A stretch of DNA of 64,000 nt. Origin: an uncultured Flavobacteriaceae bacterium (GTDB lineage: Bacteria > Bacteroidota > Bacteroidia > Flavobacteriales > Flavobacteriaceae). The position numbers were made by a program, and so were the translations under genes. Within the stretch, counting starts at the first letter, position 1, and the number at the start of each line of letters is the position of its first letter. Shown one piece after another: positions 61,700 to 64,000 of this stretch. The notes beneath the pieces are model-generated. The model made no database searches. It was not told the DNA's origin and was given only the letters and a program-made list of their open reading frames with translations. The DNA lies in NCBI GenBank assembly GCA_947494715.1, contig CANLWG010000009.1:65405-129404 (forward strand), in the 5' to 3' direction.

Positions 61700-63662
61700 G
61701 TATATGTAGTATTACCTTGGTACCTGATGATTTTCCGTTCTCATCGAAAAGATCTATTATTTCCACCTCAAATGAATTTTGATAATCCCGGGAGAAATTG
61801 GCAAGACGCTCCTTGGTAATATCAATACCTACAGATTTACGTTTTAACACTTTACCTTCCTTTATTTTTTCGGCAGCATCCCTTCCCACACCATTATCCA
61901 TAATGGCAATGTGTACAAAACCATCTTTTCCCTTACTTATGTGGAGACCGATCTTTTTTTCCCCTTCTTTGGAAGAAAGTCCATGCCACAGTGCGTTTTC
62001 CAAGAACGGTTGTAAAATTAACGATGGAATCTTTATCTGATGTACGTCAATATCCCCGTCCACTATTATTTTAAAATCAATTTCATTGGAAAACCGTATG
62101 TTCTCTATGTTCATATAAAGCTCTACGGTTTCCAGTTCCTCGGCCAGGGGTATTTCCTTTAGGGAGGATGCCTCCAGGATTTTACGTATCAGCTTAGAGA
62201 ATTTGTTTAAATAATGAACCGCATTTTTTTGTTCATTATTGATGATATACAGTTTAATGGAGTTAAGGGAATTGAACAAAAAATGAGGATTCATTTGACT
62301 ACGAAGCATACTCTGCTCCAAGGTTAGTAGCTTCTTCTCGTTCTTAAGCTGATATTGGCGATAAAGAATGTAAAAAATACCAGCCAGCAAAGCCAAAGCT
62401 ATTCCACTGGCTAGAAGCGTTTGGTTATTCTTCCGCAGCTTTAACCGAACAATTTCGTTTTCCTTGGCAAGTACTTCGATTTGGTTGCCCTTCTTTTCGG
62501 AGTCATACCTGAAAATAACATCGTTTACATAGCGAACGGTACTTTCGTTCAGAATTTCCTTATCCAGATTTTCAGCTTTTATTTTGTAGCTCAAGGCCTG
62601 TCTGTAATCACGGGTCTGTTGGAATAATTCGGATAAAAGATGACTGGCTTGGGCAGATTCCTTGCGCAGATTATACTTCTCCGCAATTTGTAACCCCAGC
62701 AACATATTTTCTTTAGCTTCCTTAAATTGTTCTGCCAATAATTGTGCCCATCCAAGATTTATCCGGGCCGGGGACAATAGAAAACCATCGCCCAATTGTT
62801 CCGCAATGACCAGGGTAGGCTCAAGCAGTTCTATGGCTTCTCCGGACCTATCCTGTTTAATGTATATTTGGGCCATGCTGTTCTTACAGATAACGCGCCC
62901 CATATCATTGTCCAATGCCTCATTATAAGAGAGGGAAGTCCTATAGTTTTCCAGTGCTTCACCCAATTGGCCTTGCTCTTCTAGACATTCCCCGATATTT
63001 TGGTAATTAATGGCAAGACCTAGAGTATTGCCCAATTCCTCTTCCAAAGTTAAGGACCTCTCAAAATGTTCTATGGCCAGATCATATTGTTTTAAAAGTT
63101 GGTATAGATTGCCAATACGGTTTAGTGACACATTAATGTTTCGTTTCAAGCCTGTGGAAGGACTCTCAACGGTTTCTGCCAATTCCAACGCCTTTTGATT
63201 GTAATCCATTGCCGTTCGTATGGAAGAGGTTCTTGTGTAGACAACGCCCAACATGTTTAGACTGGACACCCTGAACTCCAAATCATTGGATTCAGTGGCC
63301 AAATCCAAAGCCTTCTGATGTAGTGCAATAGACTTGGTATATTGCGATACGTTGCGATATCTTCTGCCCAACTGATTTAGGGCATAAATTTGTCCTTTGA
63401 TATAACCACTTTGGGCCGCGGAATTTGCGAGATACCGCATTAATACGGTATCGTTTCGATGGGACCTTAACAGCACATGTATTTGAGTATAATTTGGATC
63501 GGATTGTATTATACTATCGGTGGTTTTCTTAAAGCTAGCGGGAACAAATTGTGAAACACTATTATAGGAAACAAAAAATAGGAATAATAGCCAATGTGTT
63601 TTTTGCTTGGTAAAAACCAAAAAAAAATCTAGGGGCATTAATTGTTTGATTCTGGACCGCAT
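61689..63662 (-). CDS. TPR-repeat sensor histidine kinase, LytS/YehU type
   Basis: A 657-residue kinase. A signal peptide or anchor is followed by about 300 residues of tetratricopeptide-like repeats (segments such as ALNQLGRRYRNVSQYTKSI, with further copies) in the periplasm. A membrane helix lies near 420-440. The cytoplasmic kinase part has the LytS-type His_kinase segment SQMNPHFLFNSLNSI, whose histidine is the phosphoacceptor, and the ATP-binding segment MDNGVGRDAAEK. The LytTR response regulator gene lies 8 bp upstream on the same strand and is its partner. The sensed signal is not shown. Confidence 0.9.
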   Translation of the reverse strand: MRSRIKQLMPLDFFLVFTKQKTHWLLFLFFVSYNSVSQFVPASFKKTTDSIIQSDPNYTQIHVLLRSHRNDTVLMRYLANSAAQSGYIKGQIYALNQLGRRYRNVSQYTKSIALHQKALDLATESNDLEFRVSSLNMLGVVYTRTSSIRTAMDYNQKALELAETVESPSTGLKRNINVSLNRIGNLYQLLKQYDLAIEHFERSLTLEEELGNTLGLAINYQNIGECLEEQGQLGEALENYRTSLSYNEALDNDMGRVICKNSMAQIYIKQDRSGEAIELLEPTLVIAEQLGDGFLLSPARINLGWAQLLAEQFKEAKENMLLGLQIAEKYNLRKESAQASHLLSELFQQTRDYRQALSYKIKAENLDKEILNESTVRYVNDVIFRYDSEKKGNQIEVLAKENEIVRLKLRKNNQTLLASGIALALLAGIFYILYRQYQLKNEKKLLTLEQSMLRSQMNPHFLFNSLNSIKLYIINNEQKNAVHYLNKFSKLIRKILEASSLKEIPLAEELETVELYMNIENIRFSNEIDFKIIVDGDIDVHQIKIPSLILQPFLENALWHGLSSKEGEKKIGLHISKGKDGFVHIAIMDNGVGRDAAEKIKEGKVLKRKSVGIDITKERLANFSRDYQNSFEVEIIDLFDENGKSSGTKVILHIPTV

Positions 63663-63670
63663 ATAGTGAC

Positions 63671-64000
63671 CTATAATTTGTCCAAAAAATCGGATTTCTT
63701 TTGTCTGGAAACAGGGATTTTATGGTTGGACTTGAGTACAACATAACCATCCGTTTTTAGGAACTCCTTTATTTTGTTTAGATTAATAATATAGGAATTG
63801 TGAATCCGAAAAAAAGAATCGTCCGGGAGCAGTTCATTTACCTCCTTAAGTTTTTTCGTCAAGACTATCTTCTGTCCATCTACCAAGTAAATGGTGCTGT
63901 AATTCCCATCGGATTCGGCATACAATATTTCTTCACTTTCCAAAAACAGCAACTTTCCATCTGTATTGAACGTAATCTTTTTATGGACCGGATTGGCATT
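63671..64000 (-). CDS. LytTR family response regulator, C-terminal part (cut by the window edge)
   Basis: The frame is open from the right edge to a stop at 63671, giving 109 residues, all of the LytTR DNA-binding domain: YAESDGNYSTIYLVDGQKI, IHNSYIINLNKIKEF and IPVSRQKKS are its typical segments. The receiver domain would lie beyond 64000. It is 8 bp upstream of the kinase gene and cotranscribed with it. In this class the regulator often controls polysaccharide or membrane genes. Confidence 0.88.
   Translation of the reverse strand, partial: NANPVHKKITFNTDGKLLFLESEEILYAESDGNYSTIYLVDGQKIVLTKKLKEVNELLPDDSFFRIHNSYIINLNKIKEFLKTDGYVVLKSNHKIPVSRQKKSDFLDKL

Noticed and set aside
1-64000. CRISPR arrays, tRNA or rRNA genes, insertion sequences and prophage genes
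   Set aside because: No regularly spaced repeats, no tRNA-like cloverleaf or rRNA sequence noticed by eye, and no transposase, integrase or phage structural genes.

Overview
The window looks like a chromosomal segment of a marine-type Flavobacteriaceae (Bacteroidota). The grounds are the gene families present (DUF4153, DUF4421, DUF1460, LytTR regulators, a SusC-like N-terminal extension on a TonB receptor, a hemC-hemD fusion, a HemJ-type protoporphyrinogen oxidase, sulfatases), the absence of Shine-Dalgarno sites, and repeated promoters of the Bacteroidota form TTG-N17-23-TAnnTTTG placed 10-20 nt before start codons. Coding density is high. I saw no rRNA, tRNA, IS element or CRISPR array.

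1-15345 (minus strand): a long run of co-directional genes dominated by heme synthesis. In transcription order: hemA, a hemC-hemD fusion, hemE, a GNAT acetyltransferase, hemF, a DUF4421 protein, an FkbM methyltransferase split by an in-frame amber codon, a PhzF-like enzyme, a lipoprotein, hemB, a serine hydrolase, a CNNM/CorC-type membrane protein, an O6-alkylguanine methyltransferase and a partial DUF4153 membrane protein. A divergent AraC/PchR-like regulator (15550) faces hemA across a perfect 19-bp palindrome. hemH lies at 21333 and hemJ at 43485, so most of the pathway from glutamyl-tRNA is here; hemL is not seen.

16437-25165: DUF1460 amidase-like and giant TraB/GumN proteins (minus), then hemH, a MATE exporter and a lactonase-like lipoprotein. 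25212-29354: an iron-uptake operon (TonB siderophore receptor, PepSY membrane protein, 103-aa membrane protein) headed by a consensus promoter and a 19-bp site of the same architecture as the one at hemA/araC. This points to shared, probably iron-responsive, control.

29562-34759: membrane-anchored LytTR regulator, acyltransferase, aldo/keto reductase, small membrane protein, gamma-glutamyltransferase. 34760-35423 is non-coding but full of inverted repeats, including a perfect 7-2-7 NarL-type palindrome. It leads into 35424-38418: a 37-aa membrane peptide, a lipoprotein-like protein, a multi-TM protein, a histidine kinase and a NarL-type response regulator. This looks like a self-regulating membrane-signalling locus and is the least familiar system in the window.

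38495-47012: a VPS10/BNR propeller protein with a sulfatase, hemJ, an NtrY-like kinase, a DUF6174 lipoprotein and a crotonase. 47033-51501: a secreted protein of unknown function, a PA0069-type radical SAM protein whose promoter sits inside a 15-bp perfect inverted repeat, and a DGPF/ECF42-type sigma factor pair separated by a terminator-like hairpin. 51556-54389: a second sulfatase with a Gfo/Idh/MocA oxidoreductase. 54587-64000: housekeeping and membrane genes (HD hydrolase, PlsC, bacilliredoxin, TerB-DnaJ, HupE, dCMP deaminase, C-terminal processing protease, MarC, DUF3109) and, at the right edge, a LytS/LytTR two-component pair cut by the window end.
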